Of a stretch of 64,000 nt of DNA, positions 35,995 through 46,600 are shown piece by piece. Position numbers and translations under genes: made by a program. Each line of letters starts with the position of its first letter. The stretch's first letter is position 1. The notes below the pieces were generated by a model. It was not told where the DNA came from and did no database searches. It saw nothing but the letters and a program-made list of their open reading frames with translations. Source of the DNA: Hippasteria phrygiana (taxonomy: Eukaryota; Echinodermata; Asteroidea; Valvatida; Goniasteridae). The DNA lies in NCBI GenBank assembly GCA_037893225.1, contig JAZGUH010000155.1, positions 1-64,000 on the forward strand, read 5' to 3'.

Positions 35995-36125
35995 CTTTTC
36001 CCGACAGTGTATTAAGCACTGTTATGCTCAGTGGGAACAATTTCACAGGCTTACTCGGGCAGCACCGGAACCCACGATTACTAGTGCAGACGTCTTAACC
36101 ACTTGACCACTGAGCTTGGTGGGGT
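35995..36125 (-). repeat. tRNA-derived SINE, copy A
   Basis: On the - strand: aagctcagtggtcaagtgg ... gtctgcactagtaatcgtgg, tRNA-like A-box region. It shares AAGCTCAGT and TTAAGAC ... GCACTAGTAA with copy B at 36503 in the opposite orientation. Confidence 0.65.
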
Positions 36126-36246
36126 CGGCTGGGTGATGTAAATTAGGCAAGAGTTTTTTCCCTTTCCAGACGTAATGTACTAAGGAATGTGTGCTCAATG
36201 CTATCTGAGAGCCTGTGGTATTATGTCCTCACCCCATTGATTTCTG

Positions 36247-36489
36247 TGCCTAATTTCATGGAATCCGTAACGGTAAGCGAAACATTTCCGCTTACTACAG
36301 CAGAAAATTCTGCGATAACGGTTAGCGTATTTATGGATTAGCAAGGAATTCTGGCTTGTGCGTACATCCCATAACTAAGTGTTCTGTGCTTACGGGGATA
36401 GCGCAAAATGTATGTGCTAGCTCGGTTAGCACAGAATTGCTGGCTGTCGGCACAGAATTCGGTGTTACGGATTCCATGAAATTGGGCCC
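36247..36489. repeat. Hairpin MITE (CAATTTCATGGAATCCGTAAC ends)
   Basis: gcctaatttcatggaatccg at the left and cggattccatgaaattgggc at the right are inverted; inner arms with agcaca/tgtgct steps follow. It sits between two oppositely oriented SINEs. Confidence 0.9.
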
Positions 36490-36502
36490 AGATCAGTTAG
36501 CA

Positions 36503-36640
36503 GACTCCCGGCAAGCTCAGTAGTTAAGACTTTTGCACTAGTAAGCAGGAGGTTGTGGGTTCGATTCCAACACAAGTAAGCCTGTAACTTTTTTTCCTGT
36601 TGGGAAAGGACAAAAGCTCTTCTATGACCTACAGTTAACC
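36503..36640 (+). repeat. tRNA-derived SINE, copy B
   Basis: ggcaagctcagtagttaaga ... with B box GGTTCGATTCC (about 36558-36568), then a T-rich tail. Not a functional tRNA: the anticodon region does not fold into a proper arm. Confidence 0.65.
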
Positions 36641-36649
36641 CCCTTGACC

Positions 36650-36815
36650 TCAGGTTATATATTGGGGTGCGGGCTGCGCCATGCAGGCTTGTGCAGCCAA
36701 GTGAAACGGAAACAAGTGTTTTGTGCATTCTAACATAACGTACACAATACCCCAATAATGGATTGAAACTGCATAGATTGGCACACAGATGTCAACCGGC
36801 CAGGTGGCAATTTTC
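36650..36815 (-). repeat. Diverged copy of the TTAACCC MITE family
   Basis: Inverted gcagccaagtgaaacgg and aataatggattgaaactgca match the family; terminal TTAACCC is lost. Confidence 0.6.
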
Positions 36816-37365
36816 AATCTGTGCATATTTGTATCAACCATTTGCAAGGAGTTAAAAACAAAACACACGCAACTACCATTTCTCCAAATCTGTTTATTCT
36901 TCAAAAATAATAGGAAAATAATTGATTTCGTTTTAGGCCACATTTCAGAGCTGCTTCCATGTAAGGGCTTGAAAATGTATGACTACATTTTGTTTTAGTT
37001 TAATACACAAAAACGGTGTGATTTGTAAATATATTGTATCTTTTTTAGTCTTTTTTTTTGTTTTTTTTTGAATAATTTACAAACTTTGTGGCGATTGTAA
37101 GCTTCAGTAAGCATTCAGTTCAGTAAATAAATGTTGCACCTCCTAGTTGCTGACTCAAAACCATTAACAAAAACTTGTGAATTTATTAACTGCATGTTTC
37201 ACTGCATATTGATTCAGTAAACATTTGTCTGGCTTACAGTAATTTTGTAGTGTTCCATACTAGTACAAAATAACACAGTATTTCCATGCAAGTGTTTAAT
37301 TCACTTTAAAGCTTGTTTATTTGTCCCAGTTGGTGGTTCTCTACTTCCTGTTTATATATTAAATA

Positions 37366-37547
37366 TTAACCCTTAAGTACGGTTATTACAGGAGGCGCCA
37401 GGGTACCTGTCGGCTTTCCAGCCAAGCGTAACAAACACAATAATCCAACAATGGATTGAAAATGCAGAAAATAACGTCTATAGACCTCATCCGGCATGGT
37501 GGCACGGTTTTTTTGCCATATGGCGTCTTCCATATGCAAGGGGTTAA
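37366..37547 (-). repeat. TTAACCC MITE, complete copy
   Basis: TTAACCCTTAAGTACGG at the left and tgcaaggggttaa at the right, TTAA at both ends; internal match to the family in reverse orientation (ccaacaatggattgaaaatg). Confidence 0.88.
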
Positions 37548-37885
37548 CAGCCAAACTTTCAAGGTATATTTTGGGCACAAAAGCAAAATGAACCCGATTT
37601 ACTTCCAAGCATGTGCTTTCACTTTTGACTTGTGTACACCTTTAGTTTTCGCGGTAACATTTTGTCCAGATGTTTTACCACCTAAAGTTTCAACTTTCAT
37701 ATCTGCAACACTACCAAGCAAATTAAGGCAGCATTATTTATTGACCAGTAACAGTTCGTTTGGTCTAGTGCATACAATTTCACAACTATCATATCAACTA
37801 AACTAAAAAATAAAAACAAGATCTGTACAGCTCTGAGTGGCTTCACAAACCCGACAAAAAACGCACGCACGCACGCACTACCTGC

Positions 37886-38015
37886 AATCGTGGACGTCCC
37901 ATTGTTCCTCTTTTGTTTATATTTCGGAAGTCCTCCCATATGTTTTGTACACGATTTTGAATCGTGGACCCTTCGTCTGTGCCCGAATTCTTTTGTCCTA
38001 GGTCCACGATTGCCG
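37886..38015. repeat. Short hairpin MITE (CAATCGTGGAC ends), copy 2
   Basis: gcaatcgtggacgtcccat ... cctaggtccacgattgcc. A few percent different from 29333-29493 and about 30 bp shorter inside. A (CGCA)n run precedes it at 37861-37876. Confidence 0.85.
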
Positions 38016-38144
38016 GTATATACATACTCACACACACAAATTTTAAATAAAATCATCTTCCATCTTGAATGCCATATTTAAAAGGAATGCGCGAATTAAT
38101 AAACGGGCAACAAACTGCTTTCAAGGTATGTATTGGCTTCTGCT

Positions 38145-38525
38145 GTAATTTTCAGAAATAAATGAATTTGGCAGTTAGCATTTTATAGTGTGCTAGCAAA
38201 TACTGTAACACTGACCCGTTTAAAGTTGTGTGTGCATAGATGCTGGGAAAAACCGTAATCTGTTCTGATAGTCTGGTTCCCTGACCATACTTTAGACAAA
38301 ATGGAGCAACTTATAGATGTCGAGGAATTATCAGGTTGGGGAACTAGACTATTTCCAACGATCGTTGGAAAACGATATAAATTTCCACTTTTCTTTAAAG
38401 CGACAGCACACCAGGTGCCATGATTTCACAGGATGCTTCGTACTGCTATTAACTTAGTCTAGTAAGGTATTTTGTAATAATTCAATAAAAAAAATTGGAG
38501 GATTACCAATCGTGTACACTAACTT
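38145..38525 (+). repeat. Copy of the GTAGTGTACA family with a different inner stem
   Basis: Outer halves (tttcagaaat, gatataaatttccacttttc, ggaggattaccaatcgtgta) match the family, but the inner stem is tagtctggttccctg ... ggggaactagacta, not the ctttagtcaagg stem of other copies. Confidence 0.8.
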
Positions 38526-39134
38526 TAAATGAGTTCAGACCACTACGCTAGTTTCAATTTGAGATTTGCTTGAAAACAATTGTGGAATATGCAATAATTG
38601 ACAAAACATGTTTTAAGGCAATCTCCCCTCCCCACTTCTATGGATTTAAAAAATGATATTATGCCCATGCTCCGACTGAAAAGTTAGTTGAATGGATTTG
38701 ATTCAACTCACAAATTAGGGAAGAAAACTTAATTTTTGTGTGTGAAAACAAATTGCACTGGTTTTCAGAGAACATTGTTTATGACTGCCATGCACATTGC
38801 CATTAAGCATTAGGAGCGTCCGACTACTACATGTAATTCTTCATTTGAAACTTATTACATCTTTTATTTATCAGGGACTGATTTTTTGTGGAATGTCTCA
38901 TTGGAAAGCTCATAACTTATCTAATGTTATTAAAAAAATTGCAATTCAATTTGAAAATTTAGTTTAAGGGGTGCCACGCCCAAAAAACACAGATACAGGT
39001 TCATATTCTGGGTTGCTTTCACACCTTAATGCGCAAACAGATTCGCCCTTCAAGAACTGAATTGATGTCTGGCCGCAAATTATTCAAACTTTGCTAAGTA
39101 ATAGTTAAATAACTGAGCAGATTTTTTTTTTTGA

Positions 39135-39480
39135 AGTCGACATGAGGATACGACTTTTTAACTCATAATTCGTCAAACAATCCACAAATTTACCTAGTCA
39201 GTTTCCCTTGTGGATTGTTTGACAAATTATAAGTTAAAAAGTCATATCCTCATTGAGTGATCCCCACAATGTCGCTTCCCAGGTTGGGTGTGATCCCTTA
39301 TACGGCATTCTGGGTTTATGACTTCTGACTAGCGCCCACCCGAACAAAGATACTGACAATTTGGGAGACCGCCAACATAGGGCAAGATGGCTCAGTTGGT
39401 AGAGCGCCGGTACGGTAACCCGGAGGTCACAGGTTTGAATCCCGCTCCTGCCAGTTTCTTTGTTCACTTTGAAAATAACT
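39135..39480 (+). repeat. Repeat with tRNA-Thr-like segment
   Basis: A palindrome (gtcgacatgaggatacgact ... facing aaaagtcatatcctcat) leads into a tRNA-like stretch, gatggctcagttggtagagc ... ggtttgaatcccgctcctgc (about 39382-39453). The loop lacks U33 and the anticodon stem has a mismatch, so a SINE-type derivative is likelier than a live tRNA. A related copy is at 55755-56100. Confidence 0.75.
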
Positions 39481-41599
39481 TTAATATTGCTAGAAAAATA
39501 GCAACTGAGAGAATTGATTTTTCACAGTGAAACTGAAAACGAGCAGGGGCAGTACATCTTAAATCCTATTCTAGCTATTCAGATATCAAACTGGGTATTA
39601 CACAGAAAACAAATTGGCATAAAACACCACCATTCAACAAAGTGTATGCAGTAAAGAAAGTAAATTGTACAATACCAACTATCAAACCATTAAAGGCACT
39701 TATTGGGTTCAGGGAAAAAAACAATTTCAGAAAAGTGAAGAGTAAAGCCTTAACTTAGTTATTAGGAGACACAACCAGAATATGAAAATTACTTTAAAAA
39801 TAAAGCTTGTTTGAGGGTGTACTGCAAAGTTGATGGCAACACAGTGTGGACGGCATTCCTGTCACTGCTCTTTCATCACCTTCACAATTTCCCTTTAATC
39901 TGGGCATAAATCATAAATGATTGGTTTTTGTGTGTGTATTGATCAGTGATGTACATGTAGTAAACTCCCTAGGAGGTATGGAAAATCATATTGAAATTGG
40001 AGGACTGTTAGGGTTAAGCCAAACTGGAATTACTGCACATGTGCAGTAGGCCAATTATAAGAAAACAGCTTGATGTCCACTGACTTGTACATAACTCGGT
40101 AAAAATAAATCTGTTGAAAAATCTGTTTTCCCACGGAGTTTGGCAACTTTTTTATGTAAAATTTGTATATGACAAAAGTTTGTTTCATTCCTGGGCAGGT
40201 GCACTGTAATTCTGATTTAGCTTGTCATGAGTACTCCAACCTTAGGTTGTAACCAAGTACATTTTCATTTGTGCAAGTACAGAAAATGTACTAAGAGTTT
40301 ACATTCATTGGTACTATTTATAACAATAAGAAAATAAAGGAACAGGGATTTTCTGCAGATACAGAGCGTATAGACATGGCACCCCTAGTAGATATACACA
40401 TTTTCAGGACAGAGGGCACAGTGTGCAGAGCAAAAACTACCACAAACCAACCCCGATTAGGTTTTTTGGTCACCCCATCTCACGTCAATTTGTAGTTTTT
40501 GCAGGACTTGTATCAGCCAGTCACTACTTATGTTTCGCATTTCAATGGCAAAACGTCTACAGATAATTACCAGTACGAGTCCCCATGCCAATCAGACAGA
40601 CAGACTCTCCAGAACAATAAACGGGAACAATGCTACTTTATAATATGACTCCTATAATACATGTTACGAAATCGTTAAAAAAGCTCACTCGGAATACAAT
40701 AAAACTAAAACCCTAAAATTATCACACATTTGATTTTTGTACAAAGCACATACTACATCACAACAGCAAATCCTTAATCCCTCACTATATACACTATCAA
40801 CTTTATACATAAACATCTATTGCACTGAAGAAATATATTTATACCATCACATACATGTATGTAATCAACTTATATACATACATACATATACGTATTTACA
40901 CCAAAAGGCACATCTTTTGTAGTAGGAAACCAGCATCCATGATTTTTCAGGCCACTTTTACACAATACCCGAGTGCAATCAAACTTGGAATGATTGTTCC
41001 TTTTCTGTTATGTAAAAATACTGATTACTATTTGTTTGTCATTCAGACACACTGCCCTTTTCTAAAGAAGGTGAGAGACAATGTACAAGACCGATTTTAA
41101 CTTCAAAGATTTTTCTAAGAAAAATAGAAAATTTCACAATTACACGCAAACTTTGGCCCAAGTGGATGGCTCTGCTTTCGCAAGAATACTCGGTATCTTA
41201 CCATTGCAGAACATGCTTTTATTTTTAAGTCTGCAAATTTAAAAGGCTAGCAAATTTTGTGCTTAAAACGTTTTGTGAATTACTGTCTACTCTCAGGAAG
41301 TTAAATACATTATTACGTTACTTGGTCAACTGATAACGAGACCTATTATCTATTAAAATAACAGGATTTTTTTTTTTAAGTATAAGCTAAATCTTATTAA
41401 AACAAATTTCAAAAACATAGCGCTGCTTATTAGTGTGAGAGAATACAGTCCAAGCTTTATTGCACTCATTATTAGTGAACATTTTGTTTCCTTTTTTGAA
41501 TACTTTTTTCTTTTGGTCTCTCAAAGTAAGTTCTGATGAATGTTCTGTCGTGAAAAATATTTTTGTTAAACATCTTTTTGTTCCAAAATGCAATATGCA

Positions 41600-41967
41600 C
41601 CATTCATAAATGCCTCAGCGAGTTTCACTATCCCTATTGGTCAAGAGCCTGTCACGTGGGTGTGTTTAAACACGGCTGGAAGTTGTTAAACCAGCTGTTC
41701 TCAGCCGATACGCAACAGGGAGAGCGTAGTAGGTGCGCGCACAAGATGTACTGAACTTCACAATGTAAGACAACGCTAATCCACGTGTATAAAATGCTGC
41801 ATCTCGTGCGTGTGCATACGCGCACGCGACAGACAGGCGCGGAGCGCCTTTACGCGCATGTGTTTTGTACTGAGCAAATGGGAGAAAAGGTGGGGTGAAA
41901 AAGCTTCGCATTTTGTCCTTTTTACGGGAGGTTTTTGCATTTTTCGTAAGAAGGCATTTATGAATGG
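41600..41967. repeat. MITE with CCATTCATAAATGCC ends
   Basis: ccattcataaatgcct at 41600 and ggcatttatgaatgg at 41953-41967 are inverted. Inner sequence ctatccctattggtcaagag resembles a stretch at 52110-52135. Confidence 0.65.
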
Positions 41968-41971
41968 GGAT

Positions 41972-42131
41972 AAAAATGTGACGACCCGGTCTTTACCAGT
42001 CAATAATAACCTCGAAGGGTCGTGACCGCTGTTAATGGACCTCGCCTTCGGCTTGGTCCATTAACAGCGGTCACGCCCCTCCTCGGTTATTATTGACGTG
42101 GTAAAGACCGGGTCATCACACTTTTATCCCC
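41972..42131. repeat. 160-bp near-perfect hairpin
   Basis: gataaaaatgtgacgacccg ... agtcaataataacc ... gaccgctgttaatggacc, then a short loop (tcgccttcggct), then the complement back to ggtcatcacacttttatcc. The arms pair for about 70 bp with few mismatches. Confidence 0.92.
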
Positions 42132-43013
42132 TTATTGAGCTTTCGCGACAAAGTGTGATATATCCATATGGCCAATTAGCGAGCTCCGATTTCCAATATG
42201 GTGGTGCCCAGGTGCTGTGTAACATCGCACAACCTTTATGAATCATTGGAGCCAGTGACATGGTTTTCCCGACAGGAAAAGAACCGAAAACGAAATATTA
42301 AAACATTTCTTAGTAGATTGGACGGTTATCCAAATGCAAAAGTTTGACGTCAATTGATTGATCATCTCCGCCACCATAAATCTGGCCGCCCAGTGATATC
42401 CTTTTCCCCGTGTGCAATAACACCACTTGTCTATAAACACCTCGTAATTTCCCCTGCAAAGTGTACAAAAATGTTTTGAGGATTTTTGAGAAAGCAGGTG
42501 TAATTTGATTTTTATGGAATTATCATTCCATGTTCTATGCCTCCAAGGTAAAAATAAGTTTCTTGTTTGTCAATTAAATTTCCTATCATAAAAGTGCAAT
42601 TGGATATATCACAGTTTGGAAATAGACTCTTCCAGTTAATTTAGGAGCCCCCTACCAAACTTTTAAAAATCACTGCATTTTTCCTGCAGCACTACATCAT
42701 CTTTCAAACCACTCCACTGAACTCCAAAAGCTAACAAACACTTTTTGACTACACTTGTTATTTACAAAAACCCTGCCCGATGGTCTGAAACCAGGTCATC
42801 TGTCAACCGTTATGACTATTGCATGGAATATAGGCCAGCATTAATTGAACTAACGTCTTTGGCTATCAAATTCAATAATAAAGTGAGGCTGTGATTCTCT
42901 GTTTAGTGTCCATTTTTAGATCTACATTTTCCTTATATTTTTCCACTTGAAGTACGGTCATCGGTCAAATACAACAAATCTTTACAAATTAATTGCAAGT
43001 TGCTGTTGTATGC

Positions 43014-43019
43014 TTTATT
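43014..43019 (-). promoter_or_regulatory. Likely polyadenylation signal of the ROCO gene
   Basis: AATAAA on the - strand, 288 nt past the stop codon, in sequence without an obvious repeat. A plausible end for the 3' UTR. Confidence 0.45.
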
Positions 43020-43306
43020 TGGGTGCACAAAGATTGTACACGTTTACTTTGTACTTTTTTCTTTGTCTTTTTGGGGGATTGAGGTCTTCCATACAGGATT
43101 GGTGGCAAACAGAAAGGGGGTTTTGTGGTTGGGAGTCAAAAATAGGGTCGGTTTGAAATGGCAAACATAGAATGTAATAGTGGTGCCCTTATAGAATGAT
43201 TTGGAGCCACTCACACCGGATTGTGTAAAGTGGCTGCAGTACGTAGTCTGTTGCCTTTAATAGGAATTCACTGAAGCTGCTTCCGACAGACTACATGTAT
43301 TTGACT

Positions 43307-43623
43307 TCAAAGTATGACACACACCACACACTTGGTGACAGCAGCCCGGGGGGCCTGCCGCGGTTCCCCCTCTGCGGATTCCAAGTCCTGCCCCTGTGCC
43401 TGCTGCTGCTGCTGCGTACGCACAGAGGGGGCTGAGGGTTGCGACCTCTGGGAACCATTAGGTGAGGTCAAGTCGGCCGTGTGGTGGCCGGACGATGCCC
43501 GGTCAATCTGAAGGATGGGCTGGGGCTCCATGGGGCTGGCATGAGGTCTGAGCTGGCTGATGATGTCATTGTACCTGGTCTCAATGTCCGCATTGCGTCC
43601 TGACCCTCCATGGCCTCCAGCTC
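43307..43623 (-). CDS. ROCO gene last exon: low-complexity tail with CAAX box
   Basis: Acceptor cttacag, then 105 codons to TGA at 43309-43307. A short helical start (ADIETRYNDIISQLRPH) is followed by a Ser/Pro/Gln-rich tail with five Gln in a row. The end reads TKCVVCVIL. CVIL fits the C-a-a-X prenylation consensus, with Leu at X favouring geranylgeranylation; the Cys three residues before could be palmitoylated. Modification is inferred from the motif. Confidence 0.9.
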
Positions 43624-46600
43624 CTGTAAGAATTGAAAATCATGTTCCGAATCACAAATTTACTTCGGCAGAAATAAAAAAACTAAAAAAACTCAAACTG
43701 TTAAAATACAAAGTGATGTGAGGATACTAGTAAAACTTATTTTTGAAAACCTGTCTCAAACTCAGGGGGGGGGATCTTTACAGGTCAGGCTCCGCTTTTA
43801 CTGATCTGTTTTTGTTTTTGTTGTATTTTAGGAAATTGCATGACAAATTTAAAACTTCCAATTTAGTTCCCAGTTTCCGCACTGGGAAAACTGCACCATG
43901 TTTATCCCAAAGGGACTAGCGATCAGCCAAGTATGCACTATACAGTCGTATTTCTAATTAACATTTGGCTTAAACATGTTGGTCTAGTAGGATTATTATA
44001 CACACACTGACATGCATTAGAGTACAAGCTGTAGAGCCAATGCTTTGTAATTAGAAGTTCAATTTAAGGACAATATACAATGTTGAAATTTATCAAAACT
44101 GACATTTTGTATGTAAATGCTATTTGGCTTCTTTGATATCTGTTATATCATATTTTTGTGCAAGAGCTATTAAGTAGTAAAAAAAACAAGATTGAAAGAT
44201 TTGAAACTTTACTTACAGTAGTTCAAAACTTGTTTTCAACTATTCACTTCTTAAGTTCTTTCAATATTTGTCCATATTTACCACGCTTTAAAACTTGTTG
44301 CCTGCATTAGGTTTTTCAAAATTTGTAAAGACGCAAACATTTTCGGCTATTCACATCTCAGGAACACAATGTCCTATGGAGGTCCAAATCAAATCAGAAC
44401 TTTGTTTGCCCTAAAAAAGTTAGTTTCACAATTTCTGAATCCTTTTTTGCAGAGCATGTCGTAGATCTTTAGGGACTTACCATAGATGTCGATGTAGATC
44501 AGCCGTGAGAATATGAGTGCCAGCCCACCCGGGGGCGGCCATGGCACCTTGCTGAACATGACAGGGATGATCGGCTTCTTCAAGAGATCAGCCAAGCACA
44601 CCTCACGGTTACAGCTTTCTGACAGGACATACTGAGGTGTGACACAGACAATGACTGCCTGCAACAAGAGAAAATAACCAGAGAAATTGTTTTTTGGGGG
44701 CAAAGGAGTTTTTTCACGACTGTTTGAAATGGTTTCTATTACACCCAAACTACAACACTGACAAATTATTCTTTCCATTGCACGAACGTGAAACATTCCT
44801 TATTTGTTTTACACAACGCCTGAATAAATCCTCGTCATATCTGATTGGTCAGAGCACAATCGATGTTCATTCACCGTTAGATAGAACTTCTATTTTTGTG
44901 GTGCAGCCGCGCCGTGCACATTGGGAAGAATAACTGAATGCACGTGATCCACGATCCACTAATCAGATGGCGGGGATTTATTCAGGTGTTGTATAAAACT
45001 TAATCTTTGAGGAAGATTAACACAATATTCTACCCATTTGCCATGTGATTTCTTAAACTGTCCAAACATGTGACTTCGCTCCATGAAATGGTTGATAAAT
45101 AGCACAAGTGGAGAATTGAGATGTTGGTATTTATTGCATGTTGTAGCTCTTTGCTAGCCCACACTAGGTTTTTAGCGTCATGCCCCGCTGTTTTGAGATA
45201 ATGAACAAATCATCAGGTGTACAAATCATGTCACCTCTGCAACCAGCGTACCTTTGCATTTCGTATGCCCTCATAGATCTTTGCATACAGGGCGTCCCCT
45301 CCACCCATCTGGCCGATGTCCATCCAGCATGGAAAGCCTGCCCTCTCTAGGTGGTCACGCATCAGGCAGACTTCCTCCTGAATGCTCCAGTTGTAGCTAA
45401 TGAAGACGGTGGGGGCTGAGACGTTGGATTCTGAAAAAAGCAAAGCCACTTGTCTGCTAATGTTTGTCACTTTCTTAAACTGCTTTTGGCTTAAACGTAG
45501 TGTACATGATAGGTAATCCTCCACTTTTTTTTTACTGAATTATTATGAAATACCTTCATACTAGACTGTAAGTTAATAGTAGTTTCAATCATCCTGTGAA
45601 ATGATGGCACCAGGTGTGCTGTCGTTGTCAAGAAAAGTGGAAATTTACATGTATATCGTTTTCCAACGATTTCCAGCTGCAAATCGTTGGAAACTGCCCT
45701 GTAGCCTTTAGTCAAGGCGCGCGCGGCTACCCGGATGAGTGGCGCACCCCGGACATGCTGGCATATTTGGGGTGCCTTGACTAAAGGCTATCATCTGCCC
45801 GACGGTTGAAAACGAGTGCCGTTTCTCTCTCGTTTTTTTCGCCATCCAACAACGCAAAACTTTGAACAGGTCATTGAAATGATATTTCCTATCTGAAAAT
45901 TGCAACAATGACCAATCATGTACACTACATTTAACCCTAACCCTGCCAGACCACAACACATTGCATCAATTCAGGTGGAAAAAGTCTGGTGCACTTTGGT
46001 GCACTTTGCTGCACTTTGCAGCCAAGTCACTTTGACAAACTATGCAATCTGATGCGTCTGGCAGGGTTTCTAGCCAAAATTCCACGAAGGTTTAGGGTTA
46101 GCTAATTAGGCTAAAACATTTTCTGTGTATCAAAAATGCAGTTTCCAGTGGCAATTATTCTAGTTTACTGGTAAGCAAACTGCACTGCCTTGTATGATAC
46201 CACTACACATGATGAAGTGAAATTTGACCAAAATAGCATAACCAGCAGCCGATTTCACGAAACCTTAAGACAAAATGAACGGGTACCCGTTCCTTTCGCA
46301 AGGCACACTGCTTGATATTAAGTCTACTTCACTGGTTACCCTAATAAAGAAAAACAACCTCGTCCCTATGTATGGTGCTTTAAGGGTAGCAGATACCGCG
46401 TAGCATGCACAAAGTCCCGCTTAACTCTTTCACTACGGTATTATAATGGGGGCTGTGACGTAATTGTTTTACAGAATGTTTACAACGAGCCGCTCTGAGC
46501 GGCTTGCCGGCAGGAATAGGCTTTTTTCGAGCCGCTGTGAGCGGCGCGCCGTAGCGGAAGAGTTAAGGACCCCATAAATGTTTAGATTCCAGGTACTCTG

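Larger units (their letters stand above)
34693..43306. other. Intergenic region between convergent genes
   Basis: 8.6 kb between the two stop codons. It contains the hairpin elements and SINEs listed separately, plus AT-rich single-copy-looking sequence at 38530-39130 and 39480-41590 where I see no gene, RNA or repeat structure. 3' UTRs of both genes must lie at its edges. Confidence 0.7.

Noticed and set aside
39380..39455. Functional tRNA gene
   Set aside because: No U33, a mismatched anticodon stem, and extended homology to another copy beyond the tRNA part indicate a SINE-like derivative.
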